Below are positions 34,440 to 43,824 of a DNA stretch of 64,000 nt, one piece after another. The stretch is from NCBI GenBank assembly GCA_012103375.1, contig WLWX01000001.1:672501-736500 (forward strand), written 5' to 3'. The position numbers were made by a program, and so were the translations under genes. Source of the stretch: Paracoccaceae bacterium. Its GTDB lineage: Bacteria > Pseudomonadota > Alphaproteobacteria > Rhodobacterales > Rhodobacteraceae. Below the pieces are notes generated by a model. That model saw only the letters and a program-made list of their open reading frames with translations, made no database searches and was not told the DNA's origin. How positions within the stretch are numbered: position 1 is the first letter of the stretch; every line of letters starts with the position of its first letter.

Positions 34440-34996
34440 GTCGCCTTATTTCGTCTCAGTTCCGATCCGGCGATGTTAGCAGCCCCCGCCGCCCAGGCAA
34501 ACTGGGCGTCGGTTTCCACCGCACAGGGGCGCACTGCGCGAAGCCTGTCCAACGCTTCGGACGGGCGCTCCCCCACCTCGACCATCAGGCGCAACACCGC
34601 CATCCCCGAACGACCGCATCCGCCCATGCAGTGGATCAGGACGCGCCCGCCATTCTTCAGCACCGCCAGCGCCCTGCCCGACACCGCGTGCCAATCCCGC
34701 GCCTGCTGCGCCGTCGGTGTCGCATAGTCGGCAACCGGAAAATGGCACCAGTCAATGCCCATCGCCTGGATTAGTGCACCCATGTCAGCCTGGCCAGCCT
34801 CAGCAAATTCCGCGCCGGTCGTCATCGAGATGACAAGCGCCGGGCGCCAGTCTTCGATCGCCGAAAGATCATCCGCCAATCGACCGTTCCGCCCCGGCAT
34901 TTGCGACATCCCGAGGGTACCGTTCGATACGTTAACGGGAAAAATCTCAATGTCAGCCACACCCATGCGCATTGTCTCGGTCAGGTCCTTCACCAT
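34436..34996 (-). CDS. dual-specificity/tyrosine phosphatase-like protein
   Basis: 186 residues. The CX5R phosphatase loop is LIHCMGGCGRSGMAVLRLM with Cys, Arg and the following Ser. A general-acid Asp could be in CHFPVADYATPTA. Resembles bacterial proteins related to cyclin-dependent kinase inhibitor 3 type phosphatases. The substrate is unknown. It is coupled by ATGA to the damaged membrane-protein gene. Confidence 0.85.
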   Translation of the reverse strand: MVKDLTETMRMGVADIEIFPVNVSNGTLGMSQMPGRNGRLADDLSAIEDWRPALVISMTTGAEFAEAGQADMGALIQAMGIDWCHFPVADYATPTAQQARDWHAVSGRALAVLKNGGRVLIHCMGGCGRSGMAVLRLMVEVGERPSEALDRLRAVRPCAVETDAQFAWAAGAANIAGSELRRNKAT

Positions 34997-35101
34997 CAGG
35001 CATCGCGGGTCCGGGACGCGAAGGCAAGTTCACCGCCGGACTCTTTGGCGTATTCAGACGAGATTTCAGTCGCCCGAACGCCCTGAACCCGCTAGATCGA
35101 C

Positions 35102-35470
35102 ATGATGAGCGATCACGAACAGGACATGGCGGAAGAGCGGACCGATTGGGCCGAGGACCGCACAATGCTTGCCAACGAAAGGACGTTTGGCGGCTGGATG
35201 CGCACCGGCATGGCCTCGGTCGGTGTGGCGCTTGGCCTGAAGGCCGTTTTCGCAGCTTTTGAGCCGACCTGGGTACCGCGCCTTGTGGCCTCGATCTTCA
35301 TTCTGGTGGCCGTGCTGATTTTCTGGGCTGCGCGGCGCAATGCCGCCAAGATGATGCAACGGCTGAACAGCCACGTGGCCGAATCGGCCTCGACCACGCG
35401 AATGACGATTATCACCGTTGTCCTTAGCGCCGGGGCCGCCGCGACCGGACTGATCCTGTGGTTTCTGTAA
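35102..35470 (+). CDS. DUF202 (YidH-type) membrane protein
   Basis: 122 residues. The signature DWAEDRTMLANERTFGGWMR opens the domain, followed by three membrane segments (MASVGVALGLKAVFAAF; LVASIFILVAVLIFWAA; IITVVLSAGAAATGLILWFL). The function is unknown. Confidence 0.88.
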   Translation: MMSDHEQDMAEERTDWAEDRTMLANERTFGGWMRTGMASVGVALGLKAVFAAFEPTWVPRLVASIFILVAVLIFWAARRNAAKMMQRLNSHVAESASTTRMTIITVVLSAGAAATGLILWFL

Positions 35471-35512
35471 CGCCCGCTGAACTGACGACCGATGGCGGGG
35501 TGTCCCCGACAA

Positions 35513-36493
35513 CTAGACCCGCAGAACGATCTTTCCGATGTGATCCCCGGCCTCCATCCGCGCATGCGCTTCGGAGGCGTCATCCAGCGCAAACTCCTGA
35601 TCCATCACCGGGGCCACGCGGCCCGCGTCCAGCAGCGGCCAGACGTTGGCCAGCAGGGCCTCGGCAATGCGGGCCTTGGCGGCGTCCGATTGCGGACGCA
35701 GGGTTGATCCGGTGATCGTCAGACGACGCATCATGACTTGCGCGAAGTTCAGTTCGACCTTCGGGCCTTGCAGAAAGGCGATCTGCACCAACCGCCCATC
35801 GTCCTTCAGCGCCTTCACATTGCGCGGCAGATAGCTGCCGCCGACCATGTCAAGGATCAGGTCAATGCCGCCTTCGGCTTTCACCACCTCCACGAAATCC
35901 TCATCCCGGTAGTTGATCGCCCGTTCCGCACCCAGGTCGGTACAGACGGCGCATTTTTCATCCGATCCGGCAGTGGTGAAAACCCGTGCCCCGAACACGC
36001 TGGCCAGTTGGATCGCCGTGGTGCCGATCCCGGAAGAGCCTCCGTGGACCAGAAATGCCTCGCCCGCCTTCAATCCGCCGCGCATGAAAACGTTGGACCA
36101 GACGGTGAAGAAAGTTTCCGGCAGGCAGGCAGCGCGGCGCAGGTCCATGCCCTTGGGCACCGGCAGGGCGTGGGCCGCTGGTGTGGCAACGTATTCGGCA
36201 TAGCCGCCGCCGGGCAGCAGCGCACAGACCTGGTCGCCAATGGCCCAGCCGGTCACCCCGTCACCGATGGCAGCAACCTCACCGGCGGCTTCCAGCCCCG
36301 GCAGGTCGCTGGCGGTGGCCGGGGGCCTGTAGGACCCGGCGCGTTGCAGGGCGTCGGGGCGGTTGACCCCGGCGAAGGCGACTTTGATGACGACCTCGCC
36401 ATGGCGCGGTACGGGGATCGGTCGCTCGGCTGGTTTCAGAACCTCTGGCCCGCCGGGCTCACTGATCTCAACGGTTCGCATTGTTTTGGTCAT
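35513..36493 (-). CDS. NAD(P)H:quinone oxidoreductase, PIG3 family (MDR)
   Basis: 326 residues. KVAFAGVNRPDALQRAGSYR and PGLEAAGEVAAIG identify the PIG3-like group. NADPH binding is at FLVHGGSSGIGTTAIQLASV, and no zinc ligands are seen. PIG3-like enzymes reduce quinones by one electron. Its start overlaps the stop of the COQ9-like gene (ATGA), an interesting pairing with ubiquinone biosynthesis. Confidence 0.88.
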   Translation of the reverse strand: MTKTMRTVEISEPGGPEVLKPAERPIPVPRHGEVVIKVAFAGVNRPDALQRAGSYRPPATASDLPGLEAAGEVAAIGDGVTGWAIGDQVCALLPGGGYAEYVATPAAHALPVPKGMDLRRAACLPETFFTVWSNVFMRGGLKAGEAFLVHGGSSGIGTTAIQLASVFGARVFTTAGSDEKCAVCTDLGAERAINYRDEDFVEVVKAEGGIDLILDMVGGSYLPRNVKALKDDGRLVQIAFLQGPKVELNFAQVMMRRLTITGSTLRPQSDAAKARIAEALLANVWPLLDAGRVAPVMDQEFALDDASEAHARMEAGDHIGKIVLRV

Positions 36494-37176
36494 CTGGTAC
36501 CTTCCTGTCCCGGATATCCGCGCCGCGCCGGTGGCGGGCGAACGCCTGCCAACAACCGGTTCGGCCCCGCCATCAAAGCGCTGGCCAACTTATTCTCGCG
36601 CAGGGTCGCCTTGGCCTTTTCAAACCGCATCACATCCTCGATCCGGCGATCCAGGAACGCCCAGGTTGCGGCATGTCCCGGGCTGTCGTCGCCCAGCCAG
36701 AACAACACCGTCGAACTGTATACCGCGCTGAGCGTGGCGCGTTTTGTGTACCAGTTGATGTCTTCAGACGTATCGCCAAGCGCGGTCCAGATTGCATCCG
36801 CCGTGCCCCAGATCGCGCGCGCCCCAACGGGGGCCCAGCGTGGCAGGGCGAACAGCGTCGCACCCCGCCGCACGAATTCGCGGTTGCTAGCCGCCTCGAT
36901 GCGCCAGCGCACCGCGTGGGTGACCTTGTCGCGAAACCGCATCCCGGTCAGGTCCGCTCCCGCGATCCGCTTGCGCATAAGGGCATCGCCGCGCGCGTGA
37001 TAGGCCAGCGCCAGATCGACGCCACCGCGTGGAAAAAGGCCAGTGGCCAGCGCTGGCGCAACCCCCGCATCGCGGACCGCCGCGTCAAATGTCACCTGCG
37101 ACCAGCCATCGAAAGCGACATGGGGCAAGGCCGCGTCAAGCAGCGCATCATGGGGGTTTGCATCCGTCATCGTCAT
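36490..37176 (-). CDS. COQ9-family protein
   Basis: 228 residues. LLDAALPHVAFDGWSQVTFD is the characteristic COQ9 N-terminal helix pair, TetR-like in fold. The later VYSSTVLFWLGDDSPGHAAT and TWAFLDRRIEDVMRFEK are the lipid-binding region. COQ9 proteins deliver ubiquinone intermediates to COQ7. Coupled to the quinone oxidoreductase. Confidence 0.9.
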   Translation of the reverse strand: MTMTDANPHDALLDAALPHVAFDGWSQVTFDAAVRDAGVAPALATGLFPRGGVDLALAYHARGDALMRKRIAGADLTGMRFRDKVTHAVRWRIEAASNREFVRRGATLFALPRWAPVGARAIWGTADAIWTALGDTSEDINWYTKRATLSAVYSSTVLFWLGDDSPGHAATWAFLDRRIEDVMRFEKAKATLRENKLASALMAGPNRLLAGVRPPPARRGYPGQEGTR

Positions 37177-37339
37177 GCTCCGCGGGCCAAATGCCGCTGG
37201 TGCATACTGACGACAAAATACGCGGGCTGCCAGTGGTCAGGATGCCTCAGGCCCCCGGGGCGGCGCTGTTGACGCAAGGGACCCAATGGCGGCCAATGGC
37301 GGGACAATGGCGGATCATTGTTCACTATCGGAGGGGCCC

Positions 37340-38725
37340 ATGACCCAACGCCTATCAGTCGTCGCGCTGACCACGGCCCTGTTTCTGGCCAATCCCGCAT
37401 TTGCCCAGAAAGCCTGTTACAGCCAGTCTGATTGTGAATGCGCGGCATCAGCAAGCAACCTGCGCGACGGGCTGTGGCATGTGCAGATAGAGCCGGGGCA
37501 AGTAGCCGCAAGCAACGGCCGGGTGTTCGAGTTGAACACCGCCGAAGGACCGTTGGATCTGATCAGCAACTGCGACGGCACGCTGCTCATGGCATGGCAA
37601 GATGAGGAGCTTGGTCGGATCGAATGGGAACTGACACGCGTCAATCAGGGCGTCGCATCACCCGACAGCGCCGCCGCGCCAAACATCGCTGCCGCATCCG
37701 AACATTTTGTGCCTCAGATCGACACAGCCATCTGGGATGACTTCAGTGCAGTCAGCCCCGAATTGGGCGAGTTCACGAATGCCAACGAGTTCTATTTTGG
37801 TGAGACGATTTACTATTTCGATCAGACACCGGTAATCGCGACCATGCTTCTGGGCTATGACGGGGTGCCGGGGCGGGCGCAAACCCATGGTGACGTCAGC
37901 ATGACCATGCGCATGGGCCCCTATCAGGGGATCACCCTTTGGATGCGCACCGGCAAGGCGCAGTTCGCGTGGGTCGGCGACAGTGACGCCGCGCGCGCCT
38001 ATATCTTTGAACACTGCCGCTGCCGCGATGTGACTGTTGCGCTGGAAAGCGCCAGTTTGGGCACGCGGTTGCAGCAGGAACTGATCGAGCTGCATAAGAA
38101 CAGACAGAAGCGGCGCGTCGGCTATGACCTGACGGCAGACGACGGGATCATGCAGAACGAACGGTTCGATCCGGGCGCACCCATTGTCAAACCAACCGAG
38201 GGCGACGCCGGAAACTGGCCCTGTTTGACCAGCGATCAGATGGACCTGTCGGGCAAGCCAACACAGGTGCAGCTGAGGGCCGATTTCAAACAGGAGTTCG
38301 GCAAGATCATGGCCACCCTGAACGGGCAGGAGTCCGGCGGCGCGGGACGTGCTTCGACCGGCGCCGAAACAAACGCGGCCAGTTGCGCGATCACACCGCC
38401 GGAGTCGGATTTGTGCGTCAATGCCGAAGTAGAGTGGGAATCAATGATGATGCACGAAGAGGTTCACCGCCGCGCGTGCCTCGATCACAATGGCCGCGCC
38501 CAGGTCGCCAAGGCCGAGATTGATGCCGCGCTCAGCGGCGCTAAAGTCCCGGGCCTGTCTCGTAGACAGGCCGAGCAGGCCGCCCTGGCCTCATAGGTCA
38601 GCCAGTGTCTGACCTATGAGGCCCATATGACAAACGCCTACAATGCTGCCGTGGACGAATTGAAAGCCTATCGCGCCGGGATCGGTATCTTGCAGGCGCA
38701 TCTGGACAAATACTGCAGGTTTTAG
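37340..38725 (+). pseudogene. secreted HEEVH protein with a TAG inside a palindrome near its 3' end
   Basis: ATG 37340 follows GGAGGGG. The signal peptide RLSVVALTTALFLANPAFAQ precedes a Cys-containing start (KACYSQSDCECAA). A middle region of unknown family follows, then a possible metallopeptidase site, MMMHEEVHRRACLDH (HExxH), near residue 373. Translation stops at TAG 38594-38596 (418 residues), but the same frame stays open for 42 codons, reading VSQCLTYEAHMTNAYNAAVD and ELKAYRAGI to a TAG at 38723. The Cys, Glu and amphipathic pattern continue naturally, so the TAG looks like a nonsense change. The tail may hold the third metal ligand (Glu of DELKAY). If the shorter form is real, it simply ends at 38596. 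Confidence 0.65.
38552..38623. repeat. two perfect palindromes inside a coding region
   Basis: The first is GGCCTGTCT-CGT-AGACAGGCC (38552-38572, 9-bp stem). The second has a 15-bp stem GGCCTCATAGGTCAG (38587-38601), loop CCAGTGT, and its exact complement (38609-38623). The in-frame TAG is part of the second stem. Both stems start with GGCC. No U-tract follows. Confidence 0.85.
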
Positions 38726-38825
38726 GGCCAGCCCTGCACGACGGTTTACAGCCCAAAAATCCGCTGCTATACGCGCCGCTCCTGCGACTTTTGCAAATCT
38801 AACCTAGGAAGGTGGTGACAACCAC

Positions 38826-39134
38826 ATGCAGGTAAGTGTTCGTGATAACAACGTTGATCAGGCACTGCGTGCGCTGAAGAAGAAACTTCAGCGTGAAGGC
38901 GTGTTTCGTGAAATGAAGCTCAAGCAGCATTTCGAAAAACCGTCCGAGAAAAAAGCACGCCAGAAGGCCGAAGCCATTCGGCGTGCCCGCAAGCTGGCCC
39001 GTAAGAAGGCCCAGCGCGAAGGGATGATGAAAGTCAGCCCTCAAGAACGTGGCGGCAAGCCGTCAGTGAACCCCCGCAGCCCATGGCTTCGGGGGTTTTT
39101 TCTTGGCGGCGGCGGGACGGGCCGCGCGATGTAA
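38826..39134 (+). CDS. rpsU: 30S ribosomal protein S21 with lost stop codon
   Basis: Residues 1-67 ([20 protein letters not shown] ... [12 protein letters not shown]) are standard alphaproteobacterial S21, preceded by AGGAAGGTGGTG. Family members end within two residues of QREG, about 68 residues. Here the frame continues 34 more codons to TAA 39132, passing through the gene's own intrinsic terminator. The bases after QREG are GGGATGATGAAAG; reading one base off frame gives tandem TGA TGA. A 1-base insertion in the G run or a 2-base deletion nearby would cause this, and a sequencing error is also possible. S21 binds the 16S 3' end during initiation. Confidence 0.85.
   Translation: MQVSVRDNNVDQALRALKKKLQREGVFREMKLKQHFEKPSEKKARQKAEAIRRARKLARKKAQREGMMKVSPQERGGKPSVNPRSPWLRGFFLGGGGTGRAM
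39069..39101 (+). terminator. intrinsic terminator of rpsU, inside the extended frame
   Basis: AACCCCCG (39069-39076) pairs with CGGGGGTT (39090-39097). An inner AGCC/GGCT stem closes on loop CAT, and TTTTTT follows to 39101. It lies 31 bases before the present rpsU stop codon, so terminated transcripts would lack a stop. Confidence 0.85.
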
Positions 39135-39234
39135 AATCGCGCGGTTGCTTGCCGGCGGCGGTGGCTGGAGGGGCCAGCCCCTCCAGACCTCCCCGGGATA
39201 TTTTCGGGTCAATGATGTATGAAAAAAGCGGCGG

Positions 39235-39840
39235 TCAGCCGTTCAGAAGCCTGCGCAGTTTCGCAATGGCTCTGTCATGCGCTTCGCCATAGCGGATCAG
39301 TTCGGCGTATTGCCCCTGATCATCCAGCAGATAGATCAGCGAAGTGTGGTCCATTGTGTAGTCGTCACCGTCGAGCGGGACAGACTTGTAATAGACGCGC
39401 CAGATATCGGCCATGGCGCGCACCGCGTCTGGCGGGCCGGAGATGCCGGTGACGCGGTCCGACTGGGCCGTCACGTAGTCGCCCAGAACCTCGGGCGGGT
39501 CGCGTTCCGGATCAATGGTGACGAAATAGACTTTGAGGGCATCGGCCTGGGGCCCAAGCTCTTCCAGCCAGGCGTTTATGTCGAATATCGTGGTCGGACA
39601 GATTTCGGGGCAATGGGTAAAGCCGAAAAACAGCGCGCTGGGGCTGCCAAGCAGATCCGCCTCGGTTATTGGCGCGCCGGTGTGGGTGACCAGGGAGAAC
39701 GGACCGCCAAGTTGGGCGGCACCCAGCGCGCTATTGTCCGAGCGACCCTCCCAGAACATGCGGCCACCCAGCCCTGCGCCGATGGCCAGCGCGATGGCAA
39801 CCGCCCAAACCACCCAGAGATATGCGCGACTAGTTGCCAT
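39235..39840 (-). CDS. SCO/SenC-family copper-binding protein
   Basis: 201 residues from ATG 39840; an N-terminal membrane anchor (LWVVWAVAIALAIGAGLGG) is followed by a thioredoxin-fold domain. Copper ligands are the Cys pair in FGFTHCPEICPTTIFD and the His in DYTMDHTSLIYLLD. It delivers copper to the CuA centre of cytochrome c oxidase. It starts 8 bases after the PCuAC stop, a common pairing. Confidence 0.92.
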   Translation of the reverse strand: MATSRAYLWVVWAVAIALAIGAGLGGRMFWEGRSDNSALGAAQLGGPFSLVTHTGAPITEADLLGSPSALFFGFTHCPEICPTTIFDINAWLEELGPQADALKVYFVTIDPERDPPEVLGDYVTAQSDRVTGISGPPDAVRAMADIWRVYYKSVPLDGDDYTMDHTSLIYLLDDQGQYAELIRYGEAHDRAIAKLRRLLNG

Positions 39841-40330
39841 GGCCGTGGGCATCTTTGCCGAGGTCCCGGATCACATCCAGCGGCGCGACCGTGAAGGGCA
39901 GGGTCACCGTACCGGCGTTCAGAAACTCCAGCGAGACATCATGTGTTTCGCCCGCAACCAGTTCTGTTGAAGGTTTCATCAGCATAAGGTGATAACCGCC
40001 CGGCATGAGCCGCACGGTTTCACCGGCGGGGACCGTGATGCCGCCGTCGATGGCGCGCATCTTCATCACGTCGCCAGACATGACCATTTCGTGCAACTGC
40101 ACATCGGGCGAAATATCGGCACGTGCGCTCAGCAGCACCTCTTCTGTGTCGCCGGTATTCTCGACCGCAAGGTAGCCGCCCGCAACCGGTGCCCCTGCGG
40201 GTGTGACGCGCAAGACCGGTGCGTGAATCAGAAGGTCGCCGACCCACATGCTGGGCAGCGTCTTTTCTTGGGCCTGCGCGGCGGTGCCGAGGCAGACGGC
40301 AATCGCGACGATCCGAAGAATATTGACCAT
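39830..40330 (-). CDS. periplasmic copper chaperone PCu(A)C
   Basis: 166 residues from ATG 40330. Signal peptide NILRIVAIAVCLGTAAQAQE. Copper site residues are in VQLHEMVMSGDVMKMRAI (HxxM) and GGYHLMLMKPS (HxM), and a His-rich tail DAHGHGN may add metal binding. It works with SCO in CuA assembly. Confidence 0.92.
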   Translation of the reverse strand: MVNILRIVAIAVCLGTAAQAQEKTLPSMWVGDLLIHAPVLRVTPAGAPVAGGYLAVENTGDTEEVLLSARADISPDVQLHEMVMSGDVMKMRAIDGGITVPAGETVRLMPGGYHLMLMKPSTELVAGETHDVSLEFLNAGTVTLPFTVAPLDVIRDLGKDAHGHGN

Positions 40331-40410
40331 GACGACTCCTGTGGTCCGGGATGCGGGCACAGCATAGGTCCGCCCGCGCCCGCCAACATGCGACCGATTG
40401 TCAGGCGATG

Positions 40411-40869
40411 CTAGACTGGCAGCGCCGTTGTCTTGAACACTGTTCTGAGGGCGAAAGAGCTTTGCATCTGCGCCACACCGGGCAGGCGGGCAAGGTGGCG
40501 GCGGTGAATGCGGGCGAAATCCTCGGTATCTTCGGCGACGACCTTCAGGATGTAATCTGCGGTTCCAGCCATCAGGTGGCATTCCAGGACATCGGGAATC
40601 AGCGCGACCTCACGCTCGAACGCATCCAGAACCTCGTCAGCCTGGCCCGACAAGGTGATTTCGACGAACACAGTGGTGGGCCGACCAACGCGCCGCGGGT
40701 CCAGCAGCGCCACATAGTCGCGGATGTAGCCGTCCGCCTCCAGCCGCCGCACACGCCGGTGACAGGCCGAAGGCGACAGGTTCACCGCCTCGGACAATTC
40801 GGCGTTTGAGATCCGTCCGCGTTTTTGCAGGACTGTTAAAAGGCGGCGGTCTGTGTCGTCGATATCCAT
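40411..40869 (-). CDS. Lrp/AsnC-family regulator of alanine dehydrogenase
   Basis: 152 residues. The helix-turn-helix covers DDTDRRLLTVLQKRGRISNA to CHRRVRRLEADGYI, then a RAM ligand domain (VFVEITLSGQADEVLDAFER; HLMAGTADYILKVVAED). It is divergent from ald across 142 bases, so it probably controls ald in response to an amino acid. Similar arrangements are known as AldR/ald. Confidence 0.9.
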   Translation of the reverse strand: MDIDDTDRRLLTVLQKRGRISNAELSEAVNLSPSACHRRVRRLEADGYIRDYVALLDPRRVGRPTTVFVEITLSGQADEVLDAFEREVALIPDVLECHLMAGTADYILKVVAEDTEDFARIHRRHLARLPGVAQMQSSFALRTVFKTTALPV

Positions 40870-41011
40870 ATGCTTCGCAGAACCTTCGCAAAAATCGGGA
40901 ATCTGCGCACATTCCTATCTATGTTGACCGCAAACATCACGCGAAAATTCAACCACATTTCGTGCAATCCCGCGTAGTCATACGGCACACGCAAGCCACG
41001 GAGCTGGACCC

Positions 41012-42130
41012 ATGAAGATCGGATGCCCGAAAGAGATCAAACCGCAGGAATTTCGCGTTGGCCTGACGCCAAATGCCGCCCGCGAGGCCGTGAACCATGG
41101 CCACGACGTGGTGGTCGAGACCGAGGCCGGCGCGGGTTCGGGGTTTCCTGATCAGGATTATCTTGATGCGGGGGCGGTGATCCTTGACACAGCCGAACAG
41201 GTCTTCGCCGAGGCCGACATGATCGTGAAGGTAAAGGAACCCCAGGCGGGTGAGCGCAAGATGCTGCGCGAAGGGCAGTTGCTGTTCACCTATCTGCATC
41301 TGGCACCGGATCCGGCGCAGACCAAAGACCTGCTGGCCAGCGGCTGCACGGCGATTGCCTATGAAACGGTGACTGATGATCGCGGCGGCCTGCCCCTGCT
41401 GGCGCCAATGTCCGAGGTTGCCGGGCGACTGGCCCCTCAGGTGGGGGCCTGGACGCTGCAAAAAGCCAACGGCGGGCGCGGCGTGCTGATGGGCGGCGTT
41501 CCCGGTGTCGGCCCGGCGCGGGTTGTGGTGATCGGTGGCGGCGTTGTCGGCACCCATGCGGCCAAGATTGCTGCCGGGATGGGCGCGGATGTGACCGTGC
41601 TGGATCGTTCGCTGCCGCGCCTGCGTTACCTTGACGACGTCTTCGGCGGCACCTTCAAAACCAGCTATGCCAGTGCGGGCAATACGCTCGAACTGGCGCA
41701 GGCCGCTGACATGATCATCGGTGCAGTGCTTATTCCGGGCGCCGAGGCACCCAAGCTGATCAGCCGCGCCCAACTGGCCGAGTTGAAACCCGGTGCGGCG
41801 CTGGTGGATGTGGCCATTGACCAGGGCGGATGTTTTGAAACCTCGAAAGCGACGACCCACAGGGATCCGATCTATGACGTCGACGGGATCATGCATTACT
41901 GTGTGGCCAACATGCCGGGCGCGGTTGCGCGTACCTCGACCATCGCGCTGGGCAATGCGACGATGCCATTCATGCTGGCGCTGGCCGACAAGGGCTGGCG
42001 GCAGGCGTGCGAGGATGACCCGCATCTGTTGGCGGGCCTGAACGTTCATGCCGGGCAACTGACCTATTACGCCGTTGGCAAGGCGCTTGGCCTTGATGTT
42101 CTTGCACCGTCGCTTGCCTTGAAAAAATGA
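41012..42130 (+). CDS. ald: alanine dehydrogenase
   Basis: 372 residues. [20 protein letters not shown] is the pyruvate/alanine-binding N-terminus. The NAD domain begins [20 protein letters not shown]. The catalytic-region blocks [14 protein letters not shown] and FTYLHLAPD are present. It deaminates L-alanine to pyruvate and ammonium. A 14-bp perfect stem-loop follows 2 bases after the stop. Confidence 0.96.
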   Translation: MKIGCPKEIKPQEFRVGLTPNAAREAVNHGHDVVVETEAGAGSGFPDQDYLDAGAVILDTAEQVFAEADMIVKVKEPQAGERKMLREGQLLFTYLHLAPDPAQTKDLLASGCTAIAYETVTDDRGGLPLLAPMSEVAGRLAPQVGAWTLQKANGGRGVLMGGVPGVGPARVVVIGGGVVGTHAAKIAAGMGADVTVLDRSLPRLRYLDDVFGGTFKTSYASAGNTLELAQAADMIIGAVLIPGAEAPKLISRAQLAELKPGAALVDVAIDQGGCFETSKATTHRDPIYDVDGIMHYCVANMPGAVARTSTIALGNATMPFMLALADKGWRQACEDDPHLLAGLNVHAGQLTYYAVGKALGLDVLAPSLALKK

Positions 42131-42131
42131 T

Positions 42132-42169
42132 CGGCCTGGCGACACTGGCCCCCCGGTGTCGCCAGGCCG
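42132..42169 (+). terminator. stem-loop after ald
   Basis: CGGCCTGGCGACAC (42132-42145) and its exact complement (42156-42169) around loop TGGCCCCCCG. It is a strong hairpin, but no U-tract follows, so it may act as an mRNA 3' stabiliser rather than a full intrinsic terminator. Confidence 0.6.
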
Positions 42170-42267
42170 CATCATCGCGGAGAATACTGCCAAGCCACGC
42201 TGGACATTTTGCCCGGTGGCCTTAACGTGGTCGCATCCATTGAGTCACATTCATTCAGGACACTGCC

Positions 42268-43161
42268 ATGATCCGTTCCAACCTTCTTGCCTGCGCGTCG
42301 CTTGCCACGCTTGTCGCCGCACCGGCCAATGCCGAGTTTATCTTTGGCGGTGAACTAACACTCGAACGCGACATTGAGGAGAACGGCGGAGGCGGGATTG
42401 ATACCAATACTAATATTCGCGGTGAGCTTGTAATCGGTTACGATACTGGCGATTTTGCCTTCGGTGTCGGTACGCGCTTCCGTGAAAGCCATGACGACTT
42501 CGAAATTGAAGATGAGAACGAATTTTATTTCGCGACCATCGGGCCAGTCACCATTTCGCACGGGTTCGGATATGGCGCCGGAAACATGGTGAGCGAAGAC
42601 TACTTTGGTTTGAGCGACACAACGAGTGAAGATTCGCCATCGACACGCATTGATGTCGCCCTGGACAATTTCCATCTGGCGGTATCGCGCGAAGATTCGG
42701 GCGACTATGAACTTGGGCTGGCAACATCGATTGCGAACCATTTTGTCCGAATCGGCTATGAAGACGATGATGAGGACTTTCAGATCGCCGTCGGTCGCGA
42801 CGTGGGCGACTGGGGGTATCATGTTGTACTTCACCGGGACTTTGATTCAAACTCTGCAACATCGCAACAGCTTGGTGGTACCTTGCTTTACGACATCAAC
42901 GATGCATTCCGCATTGCCGGACATTTGGCCATCGACGGCGACGCAGAGCTGGATAGCTATGGTCTGGCAGCCTGGTACGAATTCGGCGGCGAACCCACGT
43001 CGTTCGGCCCCGCCACACTTAGTTTTGAGTATCTCAACAACGTAAATGCTGACTTGGAAAGTGTTGAACTGAGACTGAACATTCCGTTTGGAAATGCAGC
43101 GCCGCACCTCTTTGAGCGCAAGGCCAACAAGGAAGAGATCAGCGGTTTCGGATACTACTAG
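42268..43161 (+). CDS. porin-like outer membrane beta-barrel protein
   Basis: 297 residues. Signal peptide IRSNLLACASLATLVAAPAN with AEFIFGGEL as the mature start. Alternating strands with acidic turns (YDTGDFAFGVGTRF; SFEYLNNVNADLESVELRLN) are typical of Gram-negative porins. The C-terminus ends SGFGYY with a terminal aromatic residue, as needed for barrel insertion. It is shorter than classical trimeric porins. Confidence 0.75.
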   Translation: MIRSNLLACASLATLVAAPANAEFIFGGELTLERDIEENGGGGIDTNTNIRGELVIGYDTGDFAFGVGTRFRESHDDFEIEDENEFYFATIGPVTISHGFGYGAGNMVSEDYFGLSDTTSEDSPSTRIDVALDNFHLAVSREDSGDYELGLATSIANHFVRIGYEDDDEDFQIAVGRDVGDWGYHVVLHRDFDSNSATSQQLGGTLLYDINDAFRIAGHLAIDGDAELDSYGLAAWYEFGGEPTSFGPATLSFEYLNNVNADLESVELRLNIPFGNAAPHLFERKANKEEISGFGYY

Positions 43162-43178
43162 CGCTCAGTCGGCCGATC

Positions 43179-43734
43179 TCAACCCGCCCATTTGATCGAA
43201 CAGCCCATCGACGCGATCTGATCGCGCGGGCCTTGGCCCGTCTCGGCAACTTGCTTCATACCCTCGAACAAGTCGCGCCGCAGATCACCCGGCCCGGCGC
43301 TGCGGGTCGAGGCATCAAGCCGCCCGCGATACTGCAATTCCAGATCGTCGTTATAGCCGAAGAAATCCGGCGTGCAGGCCGCGCCATATGCGTGGGCGAC
43401 TGACTGGTCCTCATCATGCAGATAGGGGAAGGGGAACGCCTGCTGTTCAGCCATGCGGACCATGTTTTCGAAACTATCGTCGGGATAGGCTGTCGCATCG
43501 TTTGAGCAGATCGCCGCAAACCCGACCCCCAATGGCGCAAGATCATGCGCATCGCGTACGATCCGATCCATGACGGCCAGAACGTATGGGCAGTGGTTGC
43601 AGATAAAGGCGATCACCAGGCCGTTCGGCCCGGCAACACTGGCCAGATTACGCCGACCGCCATCCATCCGTGGCTTTCAGCAGGAAATCGCTTGCAGGCG
43701 CACCAAAGTCGCAGACGGGTGGTATTGCAGCCAT
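43179..43734 (-). pseudogene. thioredoxin-fold (AhpC/TSA-like) protein, frameshifted by a 4-bp duplication
   Basis: From ATG 43734 the frame reads MAAIPPVCDFGAPASDFLLK then ATDG and shifts to an early stop. The main frame (43179-43667) continues with RRNLASVAGPNGLVIAFICN and HCPYV, with a NHCPY redox-type site. At 43661-43669 the plus strand has CATCCATCCG, a tandem ATCC. Removing one copy gives a continuous ATDGGRRNLASVAGPNG and a protein of about 184 residues, normal for this family. The internal ATG in the main frame could give only a truncated product. Confidence 0.85.
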
Positions 43735-43824
43735 CGGAGCAGTCCAATTCAATTGGGCCGGATCACGTGGATCCGCGCCACAGGTGTGTGCTGACAAAAT
43801 ACAGAATATCGGAGGCGTTTCCAA

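Noticed and set aside
34038-38725. Recoding of TAG (e.g. suppressor or pyrrolysine use) suggested by two in-frame TAGs
   Set aside because: Only two cases, no supporting tRNA or enzyme genes seen, and several other genes in the window are plainly broken; nonsense mutation is simpler.
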